This document shows, one piece after another, positions 19,840 through 29,322 of a DNA stretch of 64,000 nucleotides. Both the position numbers and the translations under genes were made by a program. Source of the stretch: Serratia fonticola. GTDB taxonomy: Bacteria > Pseudomonadota > Gammaproteobacteria > Enterobacterales > Enterobacteriaceae. Within the stretch, counting starts at the first letter, position 1; every line of letters starts with the position of its first letter. The DNA is taken from contig NZ_CP011254.1 in the NCBI RefSeq assembly GCF_001006005.1, positions 992,001 to 1,056,000 on the forward strand, written 5' to 3'. The notes under the pieces were generated by a model. The model was given only the letters and a program-made list of their open reading frames with translations. It did not search any database and was not told the origin of the DNA.

Positions 19840-19951
19840 CAGGGCGAAGTCATATAATTGATAACCGATAGTTAACTTACTGTTAAAAACATGCAATGTG
19901 TCTGTTTGGGTTTTTGCCGTTTATGTGCCAGAGGTTCACATTTTTCCGGCA

Positions 19952-19964
19952 TTGGTCGGACCAA
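19952..19964. promoter_or_regulatory. Putative LldR operator O1
   Basis: TTGGTC-G-GACCAA is a perfect 6+1+6 palindrome fitting the FadR/FCD-family site TGGTnnnACCA, 167 bases before lldP. Confidence 0.6.
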
Positions 19965-20053
19965 AAGGGGGGAGGCGAAGGCAACTAAATATAAACATAG
20001 TGGGCAAAGAGCCCACTATTGGAGAGGAGAAATCGTTCGAGCTGGCGCCAGAA

Positions 20054-20881
20054 TTAATTAATAAACACCATGTAGACAGCCGCCGCGACGATAAAGCGGT
20101 AGATGGCGAAAGGCACAAACGAGATACGCTTGATCAACTGCAGGAAGGTCTTGATGGCGATTAGCGCTACCACAAACGCAGTAGCGAAACCGACTGCAAA
20201 CATCGGCAGGTCATTGAGCGTCAGGAAGTGCAGGCTCTTGTACAGATCCAGACCGCTGGCCCCGAGCATCATCGGCACCGCCAGAATGAAGGAGAATTCA
20301 GAGGCCGCATAGCGGCTCACGCCGACCAGCATACCGCCCGAAATGGTAGAGCCGGAACGGGAAAAACCAGGCCACAGCGCCAGACACTGGAAGCAACCGA
20401 TCAAAAATGCCTGACGGTAGGTAATATCATCCAGCCCGACCGCGCGCGGCTTTTTCGGCTTCAGCCATTCGGCGGCCAGCAGCAACAGCCCCCCAACGAC
20501 CAAGGCATACATCACGTTTTTCGGTTCAAACAGGGATTTGATCACATCGTGGAAGATCAGCCCCAGGACAACCGCCGGGATCATCGCCAGCAGGATATGG
20601 CCCAGCTTCAGCCGCCCTGCCGTGTGCCCTTCATGGGGTACCGGTTTGCCACCAAAGTGAATGCCGATCAGGCCAAACAGACGGCGCCAGAACACCACTA
20701 CCACCGCCAGGATCGAACCCAGTTGGATAATAACTTCGAAGGTTTTCGCCTTATCGCCGGTAAAACCCAGTAACTCACCAACTATAATCATGTGCCCAGT
20801 TGAGGAAACCGGCAGGAACTCTGTCAGCCCTTCGACTACCCCAAGCACAAATGCCACAAACAATGAATGCATGTCCGCCAT
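20054..20881 (-). CDS. uppP: Undecaprenyl-diphosphatase UppP (BacA)
   Basis: 275 residues from [11 protein letters not shown]; the 29-codon extension upstream is rejected since it crosses a terminator hairpin. It recycles the C55 lipid carrier of cell-wall synthesis and confers bacitracin resistance when abundant. The membrane-embedded active-site motif [19 protein letters not shown] is at about 17-35 and [13 protein letters not shown] at about 168-180. Several membrane segments. Neighbours folB and cca as in E. coli apart from the lld insertion. Confidence 0.96.
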   Translation of the reverse strand: MADMHSLFVAFVLGVVEGLTEFLPVSSTGHMIIVGELLGFTGDKAKTFEVIIQLGSILAVVVVFWRRLFGLIGIHFGGKPVPHEGHTAGRLKLGHILLAMIPAVVLGLIFHDVIKSLFEPKNVMYALVVGGLLLLAAEWLKPKKPRAVGLDDITYRQAFLIGCFQCLALWPGFSRSGSTISGGMLVGVSRYAASEFSFILAVPMMLGASGLDLYKSLHFLTLNDLPMFAVGFATAFVVALIAIKTFLQLIKRISFVPFAIYRFIVAAAVYMVFIN

Positions 20882-20928
20882 CAGACCACTACCCCATTTC
20901 AAAATTAACGCTATTAAAGGTACAAGCA

Positions 20929-20962
20929 CAAAAAAGCGGCAATGTTCAATACCTTGCCGCTT
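20929..20962 (-). terminator. Rho-independent terminator of folB / leader hairpin of uppP
   Basis: On the minus strand AAGCGGCAA pairs with TTGCCGCTT (20962-20934, 11-base loop) and runs into TTTTTT. It stands between the folB stop and the uppP start, so it ends folB transcripts or attenuates read-through into uppP. Confidence 0.85.
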
Positions 20963-21021
20963 AAACAATTCTAGTTACAGACCAGCATATCGGTCTTTAG
21001 TTGCATATTGGTGACAACTTG

Positions 21022-21381
21022 TCAGGCTGGGCGCTGACCGCGCTCGATGATCACCCCAACCCGGCTGGCGTGCGCGACTGCCCCCGGCTTGCTGACCTTA
21101 ATACGGACCCAAGGAGATTTAAAGCGCCGTAGCAAAATTTCGGATACCTCCTCTGCTACACGCTCCACCAACGCAAAACGATTGGGCTGCACATGCTGGA
21201 TGACCGCATCGCTGATATCGGCATAGCTCAGGCAATCATTCACATCATCGCTGGCGGCTGCCTGGCGGTTGTCCCACGCCATTTCGATATCGAACACCAG
21301 CTTTTGCTGAATGGTTTGTTCCCAATCATAAACGCCAATGGTAGTGATCACGGTAAGCTCTTCAATAAATACGATATCCAT
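21022..21381 (-). CDS. folB: Dihydroneopterin aldolase FolB
   Basis: 119 residues from [20 protein letters not shown], the same start as E. coli (a GTG one codon earlier is possible). It cleaves dihydroneopterin to the hydroxymethylpterin used for folate. The pterin-binding glutamate (VYDWEQ) and the catalytic lysine region ([12 protein letters not shown], about 97-108) are visible. It is divergent from plsY with a 107-base gap, as in E. coli. Confidence 0.95.
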   Translation of the reverse strand: MDIVFIEELTVITTIGVYDWEQTIQQKLVFDIEMAWDNRQAAASDDVNDCLSYADISDAVIQHVQPNRFALVERVAEEVSEILLRRFKSPWVRIKVSKPGAVAHASRVGVIIERGQRPA

Positions 21382-21488
21382 CACGTCATTCTCAGTTTTT
21401 GGCCTTGCCGGATACCACTTCCGACGGAATATGCGTATTATCCATAGATGTTGCGAGTAAAACGACCATTATTAAACGGAACCGCGTT

Positions 21489-22127
21489 ATGAGTGCTACC
21501 GCGCTTGGCATGATTATCTTCGCGTATCTGTGTGGCTCAATTTCCAGCGCGATCCTGGTTTGCCGGATCGCCAGGCTACCGGATCCGCGTGAACATGGAT
21601 CGGGAAATCCAGGGGCGACCAACGTCCTGCGTATCGGTGGCCGCCTGGCGGCGGCTACGGTGTTGGTGTTCGATATTCTCAAAGGGATGCTGCCAGTCTG
21701 GTTGGCCTATGCGTTCAACGTCCCACCGCTGTATCTGGGCCTGACGGCAATCGCTGCCTGTCTTGGGCATATCTACCCGGTATTCTTCCACTTCCGTGGG
21801 GGCAAGGGAGTGGCTACGGCATTCGGTGCCATTGCGCCGATCGGCTGGGATCTCACCGGCCTGATGACCGGCACCTGGCTGTTGACCGTGCTGCTGAGCG
21901 GCTATTCTTCGCTCGGGGCGATCGTCAGCGCGCTGATTGCGCCGTTCTACGTCTGGTGGTTCAAACCGCAGTTTACCTTCCCGGTGGCGATGCTTTCCTG
22001 CCTGATCCTGATGCGCCATCACGACAATATCCAACGCCTGTGGCGCGGCCAGGAAGGGAAGATCTGGGGTAAGTTCCGCAAGAAGAAAAACGGTGTTTTA
22101 GAACAGGAAGAACACAAAGAAGAATGA
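21489..22127 (+). CDS. plsY: Acyl-phosphate:glycerol-3-phosphate acyltransferase PlsY
   Basis: 212 residues from [17 protein letters not shown]; the frame is open 30 codons further upstream but overlaps the divergent promoter region. An inner-membrane enzyme that starts phospholipid synthesis by acylating glycerol 3-phosphate. Conserved cytoplasmic loops are [12 protein letters not shown] (about 37-48) and [13 protein letters not shown] (about 103-115). The basic tail [15 protein letters not shown] is longer than in E. coli (205 residues). Confidence 0.96.
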   Translation: MSATALGMIIFAYLCGSISSAILVCRIARLPDPREHGSGNPGATNVLRIGGRLAAATVLVFDILKGMLPVWLAYAFNVPPLYLGLTAIAACLGHIYPVFFHFRGGKGVATAFGAIAPIGWDLTGLMTGTWLLTVLLSGYSSLGAIVSALIAPFYVWWFKPQFTFPVAMLSCLILMRHHDNIQRLWRGQEGKIWGKFRKKKNGVLEQEEHKEE

Positions 22128-22133
22128 TTGAAA

Positions 22134-22150
22134 GGCCGGAAATTCCGGCC
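22134..22150. terminator. GGCCGGAA-A-TTCCGGCC hairpin between plsY and tsaD
   Basis: A perfect 8-bp stem with minimal loop in the 31-base gap between convergent genes. Confidence 0.75.
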
Positions 22151-22158
22151 CTTGGCTT

Positions 22159-23172
22159 TTACACCGCAGGCAGCTCTGCCAGCGGCCAACGTGGGCGTAC
22201 GGTAACGCCCAACTCCGGGTTCCCCCCGTTTTTCATTCGAACCATCCCGGCATAAGCGATCATGGCCCCATTGTCGGTGCAGAATTCCGGGCGGGCATAG
22301 AACACTTCGCCACCGCGTTTTTTCATTAGCTCTGCCAGCTTGCTGCGCAACGTGCGGTTGGCGCTGACGCCACCGGCCATCACCAGGCGTTTAAACCCGG
22401 TCTGCTCCAGCGCGCGTTTGCATTTGATCGCCAGCGTATCCACCACCGCATCTTCAAAAGCACGGGCAATGTCGGCACGGGTTTGATCGTCGTTGCCGTT
22501 AGAGCGGATGGTGTTGGCGGCAAAGGTCTTCAGGCCGGAGAAGCTGAAATCCAGCCCTGGGCGGTCGGTCATTGGGCGTGGGAAAGTAAAACGCCCTTCG
22601 GTGCCCTGCTGCGCCATTTTCGACAGCATCGGCCCGCCTGGGTAATCCAGCCCTAACAGCTTGGCCGTTTTGTCGAACGCTTCGCCAGCGGCGTCGTCGA
22701 CCGACTCCCCCAGCAAGGTATATTCACCAATCCCGGTCACGCTGATCAGTTGGGTATGGCCACCAGACACCAGCAGCGCCACAAACGGAAATGCGGGCGG
22801 ATTATCTTCCAGCATCGGTGCCAGCAAGTGGCCTTCCATATGATGCACCGGCACCGCAGGCACGCCCCAGGCAAACGCCAGTGCGCGGCCAATGGTTGCC
22901 CCGACCAACAAGGCCCCCACCAGACCCGGCCCGGCGGTATACGCCACGCCATCGATATCGGTAGGCTTCAGGTTCGCCTCTTTCAGTGCGGCCTGGATCA
23001 GCGGCACGGTCTTGCGCACGTGATCGCGAGAAGCCAGCTCCGGCACCACGCCGCCGTAATCGGCATGCAGTTTCACCTGGCTGTAGAGTTGGTTGGCTAA
23101 CAAACCGGCTTGATCGTCATACACTGCAATACCGGTTTCATCGCAGGACGTTTCTATACCCAATACGCGCAT
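22159..23172 (-). CDS. tsaD: tRNA N6-threonylcarbamoyladenosine synthase subunit TsaD
   Basis: 337 residues from [14 protein letters not shown], identical in length to E. coli. It transfers threonylcarbamoyl to A37 of ANN-decoding tRNAs with TsaB and TsaE. The ASKHA fold shows DETGIAVYD at the N-terminus, metal-binding histidines in VHHMEGH (H111, H115) and VSGGHTQLI. Divergent from rpsU as in most enterobacteria. Confidence 0.97.
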   Translation of the reverse strand: MRVLGIETSCDETGIAVYDDQAGLLANQLYSQVKLHADYGGVVPELASRDHVRKTVPLIQAALKEANLKPTDIDGVAYTAGPGLVGALLVGATIGRALAFAWGVPAVPVHHMEGHLLAPMLEDNPPAFPFVALLVSGGHTQLISVTGIGEYTLLGESVDDAAGEAFDKTAKLLGLDYPGGPMLSKMAQQGTEGRFTFPRPMTDRPGLDFSFSGLKTFAANTIRSNGNDDQTRADIARAFEDAVVDTLAIKCKRALEQTGFKRLVMAGGVSANRTLRSKLAELMKKRGGEVFYARPEFCTDNGAMIAYAGMVRMKNGGNPELGVTVRPRWPLAELPAV

Positions 23173-23328
23173 TACATTTCCCATCATTCACGTGCGGCCG
23201 CCAGTTTATCACAATCAACGCCATTTACCGCCAGCCTGCAGCACCCTGGCCGCGATGGTGCGCTATGTCGATGATTCACAAGGTTGCCCGCCGGGTGATT
23301 AAAAACGAGCAATTTTTTCTGATTAGTC

Positions 23329-23334
23329 TATAAT
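23329..23334 (+). promoter_or_regulatory. Putative -10 element of the rpsU-dnaG-rpoD operon
   Basis: A consensus TATAAT lies 162 bases before rpsU in the 324-base tsaD-rpsU gap. No good -35 is seen at 16-18 bp. In E. coli this operon has promoters in the equivalent gap. Nothing else is evident in the gap except the GGTGAGAGG ribosome site. Confidence 0.45.
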
Positions 23335-23484
23335 CGGCGGCCGATGCATAATTGCGCGAGTTTGCCGGAACGCGGCGTGTTTCAATTTGCTATGGTGCTT
23401 TACAAAGCAGCATCCATTGAAGTAAAATTCCGCACCATTTTGAAAAGGCTGGCGCTTGGCCAGCAGCAAACCGAATTCTATTGA

Positions 23485-23712
<228 letters not shown>

Positions 23713-23849
23713 TCCTTCGGGGGTAACCCCACCGCGTGATTTTTTTCTTTTTCAAGAACACGCAGACCGAGTAGTTGCATACGAAGGCCGTGCTTTCCGA
23801 AAGGAATGCGCGGCTTGTTCTCGTTTATAGGCAATCGTAACAGGGGCTT

Positions 23850-25598
23850 ATGGCTGGACGAATTCCGCGTGTATTTATCAATGACTTGCTGGCTCGCACC
23901 GACATCGTCGATCTGATCGACGCCCGGGTAAAGCTTAAAAAGCAGGGCAAGAACTATCACGCGTGCTGTCCGTTCCACCACGAAAAAACGCCTTCATTCA
24001 CCGTTAATGGCGACAAACAGTTTTATCACTGTTTTGGTTGTGGAGCGCACGGTAACGCCGTCGACTTCCTGATGAATTACGACAGACTTGAGTTTGTCGA
24101 AACCATCGAGGAACTGGCCACCATGCACGGGCTGGAAGTGCCTTACGAGGCAGGCACCGGACCGACGCCAATCGAACGCCATCAGCGTCAAAGCCTATAT
24201 CAACTGATGGAACAGCTCAGCGCGTTCTATCAACAGTCACTGCATCAATCCAACGGTACGCAGGCGCGCAACTACCTGCAACAGCGCGGATTGAGTGACG
24301 ACGTTATCCGCCATTTTGCCATCGGCTTTGCACCTGCCGGTTGGGATAATGCGTTAAAACGTTTCGGGCGTGATACCGACAGCCGGGCAGCACTGAACGA
24401 TGCCGGAATGTTGGTGACTAACGATCAAGGGCGCACTTACGATCGCTTCCGCGAACGTGTGATGTTCCCCATCCGCGACAAACGCGGGCGGGTAATCGCT
24501 TTTGGTGGACGCGTATTGGGCGACGGTATGCCCAAGTACCTGAACTCGCCGGAAACCGAAGTATTCCACAAGGGCCGTCAGTTGTACGGCCTGTATGAAG
24601 CGCAGCAGAGCCACGCCAATCCGCAACGTTTGCTGGTGGTCGAAGGCTATATGGACGTGGTGGCGTTAGCGCAATATGGCATTGATTATGCCGTTGCCTC
24701 ACTCGGAACCTCGACAACGGCTGAACATATTCAGCTGCTGTTCCGCGCCACCGATAACGTTGTCTGCTGTTACGACGGCGACAGGGCTGGCCGTGAAGCC
24801 GCCTGGCGCGCGTTGGAAACCGCACTGCCCTATCTGAACGATGGGCGTCAGTTACGGTTTATGTTTTTGCCAGACGGCGAAGACCCGGACACCCTGGTCC
24901 GTAAAGAAGGCAAAGACGCCTTCGAACAACGAATGGAGCTGGCGCAGCCGCTTTCCACTTTCCTGTTCGAAACGTTGATGCCACAGGTCGACCTGAGCAG
25001 CCCGGATGGCCGTGCCAAACTAAGTACCTTGGCGCTACCGCTGATCACTCAGGTGCCGGGCGAGACATTACGTCTCTACCTGCGCCAACAGCTAGGCAGC
25101 AAACTGGGCCTGCTGGACGATAGCCAGCTCGACAAGCTGATGCCCAAACAGGCGGAAAATGCGAATACTTATCAGGCGCCCCAGCTAAAACGCACAACCA
25201 TGCGTATACTGATAGGATTACTGGTGCAAAATCCGCGTTTGGCTACACTTATCCCTTCCCTGGAAGGGCTCGAGCAGACTAAACAGGCGGGTTTACCGCT
25301 ATTTGTTGAACTGGTGCAGACCTGTTTAGCGCAGCCGGGCCTGACTACCGGCCAGTTGCTGGAACTGTACCGGGATAACAAATTGAGCCAGCAGCTTGAA
25401 ACCTTGGCGACATGGAACCATATGATCGTTGAGGAACAAGTTGAGCAACACTTTTTAGATACTCTGACGAATCTCTATGACTCAGTGCTGGAAAAACGTC
25501 AGGAAGATTTGATCGCACGTGACAGAACGCATGGCCTGAATGCAGACGAACGCAAAGAACTCTGGTCATTACAGCTGGCATTGGCGAAGAAAGACTGA
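23850..25598 (+). CDS. dnaG: DNA primase DnaG
   Basis: 582 residues. The zinc-binding domain has C40-P-F-H43 and C61-F-G-C64. The central TOPRIM core shows VVEGYMDVVALAQYG (about 267-281) and the acidic YDGDRAGREAAWRALE (about 309-324). The C-terminal DnaB-interacting domain follows from about 430. It lays down RNA primers at replication forks. One residue longer than in E. coli. Confidence 0.98.
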   Translation: MAGRIPRVFINDLLARTDIVDLIDARVKLKKQGKNYHACCPFHHEKTPSFTVNGDKQFYHCFGCGAHGNAVDFLMNYDRLEFVETIEELATMHGLEVPYEAGTGPTPIERHQRQSLYQLMEQLSAFYQQSLHQSNGTQARNYLQQRGLSDDVIRHFAIGFAPAGWDNALKRFGRDTDSRAALNDAGMLVTNDQGRTYDRFRERVMFPIRDKRGRVIAFGGRVLGDGMPKYLNSPETEVFHKGRQLYGLYEAQQSHANPQRLLVVEGYMDVVALAQYGIDYAVASLGTSTTAEHIQLLFRATDNVVCCYDGDRAGREAAWRALETALPYLNDGRQLRFMFLPDGEDPDTLVRKEGKDAFEQRMELAQPLSTFLFETLMPQVDLSSPDGRAKLSTLALPLITQVPGETLRLYLRQQLGSKLGLLDDSQLDKLMPKQAENANTYQAPQLKRTTMRILIGLLVQNPRLATLIPSLEGLEQTKQAGLPLFVELVQTCLAQPGLTTGQLLELYRDNKLSQQLETLATWNHMIVEEQVEQHFLDTLTNLYDSVLEKRQEDLIARDRTHGLNADERKELWSLQLALAKKD

Positions 25599-25755
25599 AT
25601 ACCAAACGGCTTAAGTGCCGATAAATGCGAGGGCAGAGCCCTGCAATATGCCGCCACAGTGGGCCGCGGCAACAACAAAAACGCCCCAAATGCTATTGTT
25701 GGCGGTTTCGCCGACCGACACCAACCCAAATACTCTGAAGTGTGGATACCGTCTT

Positions 25756-27594
25756 ATGGAGCAAAACCCGCAGTCACAGCTTAAACTTCTTGTCCAACGT
25801 GGTAAGGAGCAAGGCTATCTGACCTATGCTGAGGTCAATGACCATCTGCCGGAAGATATCGTCGACTCCGATCAGATCGAAGACATCATCCAGATGATTA
25901 ACGACATGGGCATCCAGGTGATGGAAGAAGCACCGGACGCCGATGACCTGCTGCTGGCTGAAAACACCAACAGCACAGACGAAGATGCGGAAGAAGCTGC
26001 CGCTCAGGTGCTGTCCAGCGTAGAATCTGAAATCGGGCGTACCACTGACCCAGTGCGCATGTACATGCGTGAAATGGGTACCGTTGAGTTGCTGACGCGT
26101 GAAGGCGAAATCGACATCGCCAAGCGTATCGAAGACGGCATCAACCAGGTGCAGTGCTCGGTTGCTGAGTACCCTGAAGCCATCACCTATCTGCTGGAGC
26201 AGTACGATCGTGTCGAGGCTGGCGAAGCACGCCTGTCCGATCTGATCACCGGCTTCGTCGATCCTAACGCGGAAGAGGACATCGCCCCTACCGCTACGCA
26301 CATCGGTTCTGAATTAACCACCGAAGAGCAGGACGACGACGACAAAGACGAAGACGAAGAAGACGAAGCTGAAGACGACAACAGCATCGATCCAGAACTG
26401 GCGCGCCAGAAGTTTACCGATCTGCGCGATCAGTACGAAGCTACTCGTCTGGTTATCAAAAAGAACGGCCGCAGCCACGCCAGCGCAGCAGAAGAGATCC
26501 TGAAGCTGTCTGAAGTGTTCAAGCAGTTCCGCCTGGTGCCAAAACAGTTCGACTTCCTGGTCAACAGCATGCGTACCATGATGGATCGCGTTCGTACGCA
26601 AGAACGTATTATCATGAAGCTGTGCGTTGAGCAGTGCAAAATGCCGAAGAAAAACTTCGTCACCCTGTTCGCCGGCAACGAAACCAGCGATACCTGGTTC
26701 GCAGCGGCACTGGCAATGGGTAAACCATGGTCAGAGAAGCTGAAAGACGTTAATGAAGATGTTCAGCGCAGCCTGCAAAAACTGCGTCAGATCGAAGAAG
26801 AAACCGGCCTGACCATCGAGCAGGTGAAAGATATCAACCGTCGTATGTCGATCGGTGAAGCGAAAGCCCGCCGCGCGAAGAAAGAGATGGTTGAAGCCAA
26901 CTTGCGTCTGGTTATCTCGATCGCCAAAAAATACACCAACCGTGGCCTGCAGTTCCTGGATCTGATCCAGGAAGGCAACATCGGCTTGATGAAAGCGGTA
27001 GACAAGTTTGAATACCGTCGTGGCTACAAGTTCTCAACTTACGCCACCTGGTGGATCCGTCAGGCTATCACCCGCTCTATCGCCGACCAGGCACGTACCA
27101 TCCGTATTCCGGTGCATATGATTGAGACGATCAACAAGCTCAATCGTATTTCACGCCAGATGCTGCAAGAGATGGGCCGTGAGCCAACGCCGGAAGAGCT
27201 GGCCGAGCGTATGCTGATGCCAGAAGACAAAATCCGTAAGGTGCTGAAGATCGCCAAAGAGCCGATCTCCATGGAAACGCCGATTGGTGATGATGAAGAT
27301 TCACATCTGGGCGATTTCATCGAGGATACCACCCTCGAGCTGCCACTGGATTCTGCCACTTCTGAAAGCCTGCGTTCTGCCACGCACGACGTCCTGGCTG
27401 GCCTGACCGCACGTGAAGCGAAGGTGCTGCGTATGCGTTTCGGTATCGATATGAACACTGACCACACGCTGGAAGAAGTGGGCAAACAGTTCGACGTTAC
27501 CCGTGAGCGTATTCGTCAGATCGAAGCCAAAGCGTTGCGTAAACTGCGCCACCCAAGCCGTTCAGAAGTGCTGCGTAGCTTCCTGGATGACTAA
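25756..27594 (+). CDS. rpoD: RNA polymerase sigma factor RpoD (sigma-70)
   Basis: 612 residues from [16 protein letters not shown]; a 47-codon upstream extension is rejected as it is not conserved. Region 1.1 occupies about 1-80, 1.2 about 95-130 ([20 protein letters not shown]), and the acidic non-conserved insertion includes [16 protein letters not shown] at about 195-210. Region 2 has [19 protein letters not shown] for -10 recognition, region 3 follows, and region 4.2 has [20 protein letters not shown] for -35 recognition. Third gene of the operon, and the principal sigma factor. Confidence 0.98.
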   Translation: MEQNPQSQLKLLVQRGKEQGYLTYAEVNDHLPEDIVDSDQIEDIIQMINDMGIQVMEEAPDADDLLLAENTNSTDEDAEEAAAQVLSSVESEIGRTTDPVRMYMREMGTVELLTREGEIDIAKRIEDGINQVQCSVAEYPEAITYLLEQYDRVEAGEARLSDLITGFVDPNAEEDIAPTATHIGSELTTEEQDDDDKDEDEEDEAEDDNSIDPELARQKFTDLRDQYEATRLVIKKNGRSHASAAEEILKLSEVFKQFRLVPKQFDFLVNSMRTMMDRVRTQERIIMKLCVEQCKMPKKNFVTLFAGNETSDTWFAAALAMGKPWSEKLKDVNEDVQRSLQKLRQIEEETGLTIEQVKDINRRMSIGEAKARRAKKEMVEANLRLVISIAKKYTNRGLQFLDLIQEGNIGLMKAVDKFEYRRGYKFSTYATWWIRQAITRSIADQARTIRIPVHMIETINKLNRISRQMLQEMGREPTPEELAERMLMPEDKIRKVLKIAKEPISMETPIGDDEDSHLGDFIEDTTLELPLDSATSESLRSATHDVLAGLTAREAKVLRMRFGIDMNTDHTLEEVGKQFDVTRERIRQIEAKALRKLRHPSRSEVLRSFLDD

Positions 27595-27613
27595 GGTTTA
27601 ACGACCTCGTAAA

Positions 27614-27637
27614 AACCCCGGCTCGCCGGGGTTTTTT
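27614..27637. terminator. Rho-independent terminator of the rpsU-dnaG-rpoD operon
   Basis: AACCCCGGC-TC-GCCGGGGTTTTTTT: nine-base stem with a T tract, between rpoD and convergent mug. Confidence 0.93.
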
Positions 27638-27643
27638 TATGCC

Positions 27644-28132
27644 CTATTTTAACGCCAGGAATAGCTCGCGGTAACTCTCGGTAAGCTGCTCCAGCGTGGC
27701 ACGATTCAATCCACTGGGATTAGGCAATACCCACACCTCGGTTTTACCCAGCATCATCTCCTGACGCCCCCAGGCCGCATTACGCACGCCAAACGCACTG
27801 CTGAACGCCTGTTTTCCCAGGATCGCCAAAGCACGGGGTTGGTAACGCAGGATTTTTTCTTTTAACGCCTCCCCACCACCGCGAAGTTCATCACGTGAAA
27901 GTTCACTAGCCGCCACCGTTGGGCGCGCGACCAGAGCGGTGATCCCACAACCGTTATCTTGCAGTTGTAGCCACTGTTCCGGTGCCAACTGGCGATCGGT
28001 GAAGCCCGCCTGATGGACCACCTTCCAGAAGCGGTTACTACCATTGGCAAAGGGATAGCCCTGATGGGCAGAGGAAAGGCCAGGATTGATGCCGCAGAAC
28101 ACCACCTGTAGGTTTGGCGCCAAGAGTTCCAT
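27644..28132 (-). CDS. mug: G/U mismatch-specific DNA glycosylase Mug
   Basis: 162 residues from the ATG at 28132 (a GTG at 28141 would add three). It removes uracil and ethenocytosine from mismatched DNA. The catalytic-loop motif [11 protein letters not shown] is at about 12-22, and [13 protein letters not shown] near the C-terminus forms the intercalating loop. Position after rpoD and before ileX as in E. coli. Confidence 0.93.
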   Translation of the reverse strand: MELLAPNLQVVFCGINPGLSSAHQGYPFANGSNRFWKVVHQAGFTDRQLAPEQWLQLQDNGCGITALVARPTVAASELSRDELRGGGEALKEKILRYQPRALAILGKQAFSSAFGVRNAAWGRQEMMLGKTEVWVLPNPSGLNRATLEQLTESYRELFLALK

Positions 28133-28264
28133 GAGTATCACCAGTCCGTTAAAAAGAATTAACAGCGGTTATCGCAAAATCTGCCTGCAATTACAACAGG
28201 CTAGAACTGTGCATAAAAACATCATATGGTTTTATGGGTGTAGACCTGCATCCCATGATTACCG

Positions 28265-28270
28265 TATAAT
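28265..28270 (+). promoter_or_regulatory. -10 element of the tRNA-Ile2 promoter
   Basis: TATAAT 11 bases before the mature 5' end, followed by a GC-rich CACGCCGCC discriminator, typical of stringently controlled tRNA promoters. Confidence 0.75.
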
Positions 28271-28280
28271 CACGCCGCCT

Positions 28281-28357
28281 GGCCCCTTAGCTCAGTTGGT
28301 TAGAGCAGGCGACTCATAATCGCTTGGTCACTGGTTCAAGTCCAGTAGGGGCCACCA
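28281..28357 (+). tRNA. ileX: tRNA-Ile2 (CAU anticodon, ileX)
   Basis: 77 nucleotides, acceptor stem GGCCCCT/AGGGGCC, encoded CCA. Anticodon loop ACTCATAATCG gives CAU. The sequence is nearly that of E. coli ileX, the isoleucine tRNA whose C34 is changed to lysidine to read AUA, rather than a methionine tRNA. Placement next to mug agrees. Confidence 0.95.
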
Positions 28358-28367
28358 AATATAACAA

Positions 28368-28402
28368 GGACTTACGCTAAAAACGTGAGTCCTTATCTTT
28401 TT
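28368..28402 (+). terminator. Terminator of ileX
   Basis: GGACTTACG (28368-28376) pairs with CGTGAGTCC (28384-28392) over a 7-base loop, followed by TTATCTTTTTCT. Confidence 0.85.
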
Positions 28403-28473
28403 CTAGGATACCGCAACGAAGTATAAGCGAGTATTACCAAGGGGGATTAATCATTACAGAAACAAAGAATTGC

Positions 28474-28698
28474 ATGCTCAGACGCGCCATTTTGAGCATG
28501 TCTTTTGATCGTAATGATGTTCCTGATGCTGTTACGATCCAGAATGTGCAGACCAGATGGCCGTTATTAGCCGATGTGGGGCTTACTCCGAGGAAAATAC
28601 TCGAACTGGCTAATAGTGATGATGAATCTATTCTTCCCGATAGCCTAATGAGAGAAATTATGGATTCTTTAAACTGGTATAACGAATATCACTCGTAA
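28474..28698 (+). CDS. Small protein of unknown function (74 aa)
   Basis: MLRRAILSMSFDRNDVPDAV... ends NWYNEYHS. The frame stays open upstream through ITETKNC, so the true start could be an unusual codon near 28450, where GGGGGA sits well as a ribosome site; or this may be the tail of a decayed gene. I do not recognise a family. It is acidic in the C-terminal half, with no membrane segment or cysteine pair. It is AT-richer than the backbone and lies just beyond a tRNA, a common insertion hot spot. Confidence 0.4.
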   Translation: MLRRAILSMSFDRNDVPDAVTIQNVQTRWPLLADVGLTPRKILELANSDDESILPDSLMREIMDSLNWYNEYHS

Positions 28699-28781
28699 TG
28701 CGTGATTGATAGCTGGAACGAACGCCCCCACATTGATAGTAAGAGCGCCTTGAGTAGTTAACCCATTTGCTAACGGTCAAC

Positions 28782-29081
28782 TCACACTAGAGCTCGGAGT
28801 TCTTCTTGCATGTACGAAGAAAAGTATTCAGGATTTTTAATAACAACACGCCCACCAGACTGAATTTTATCAGCCCATCCGGCCACTTTTTTCGTGAACC
28901 CGGCATCCCATCCCTCCTTAATACCACGTGCAGTGACATCGACTGGGCTAGCCGGAACACCTAATTCTTTCAAATACTTCAATATTCCCTTAGCGGTACT
29001 TTCATCCATGGGATGCGGCGTGGGTACTGATGTGTTCATACCGCCAATGAAGTCCAGTGCTTTATCTATTACTGTTGACAT
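28782..29081 (-). CDS. Small protein of unknown function (99 aa)
   Basis: MSTVIDKALDFIGGMNTSV... ends QEELRALV. No domain recognised. The sequence looks like a folded small protein, with a proline-rich turn (SVPTPHPMDES), two amphipathic helices and a GGRVVIKNPEYF strand-turn. No signal peptide or membrane segment. It converges with the 74-residue ORF (83-base gap). Upstream AATTTTAAGGATAAGAGT gives a good ribosome site (AAGGA). A toxin/immunity or effector-associated role would be guesswork. 29082-29322 holds no gene that I can see. Confidence 0.55.
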   Translation of the reverse strand: MSTVIDKALDFIGGMNTSVPTPHPMDESTAKGILKYLKELGVPASPVDVTARGIKEGWDAGFTKKVAGWADKIQSGGRVVIKNPEYFSSYMQEELRALV

Positions 29082-29322
29082 ACTCTTATCCTTAAAATTA
29101 ACTACGTAATAAACAAGTTTATAATATGAACTAAAATAAGCCGTGATGTCATAGGGATCATTAACTTTATTTCATTTTTCGTGTAGTCAAACAATTGATG
29201 AAGGATAACTTGTTGTCATCGGTATAGATCCCTTCGGAGATGATATTTACCAGCTTTATCAGCCACCAAAGGGCAAAGCATGCAGCATCACCCCTTGGTT
29301 TCCATCCCACCAGCCATCCCCC

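Noticed and set aside
25615..25755. 47-codon upstream extension of rpoD
   Set aside because: Sigma-70 begins [12 protein letters not shown]; the extension is intergenic leader.
28281..28357. tRNA-Met reading of the CAU anticodon
   Set aside because: The body matches E. coli ileX (lysidine-modified tRNA-Ile2) and sits at the same locus beside mug.
28281..29322. Prophage or integrative island at the tRNA-Ile2 3' end
   Set aside because: No integrase and no second copy of the tRNA 3' end found by eye; only small AT-rich ORFs are present.
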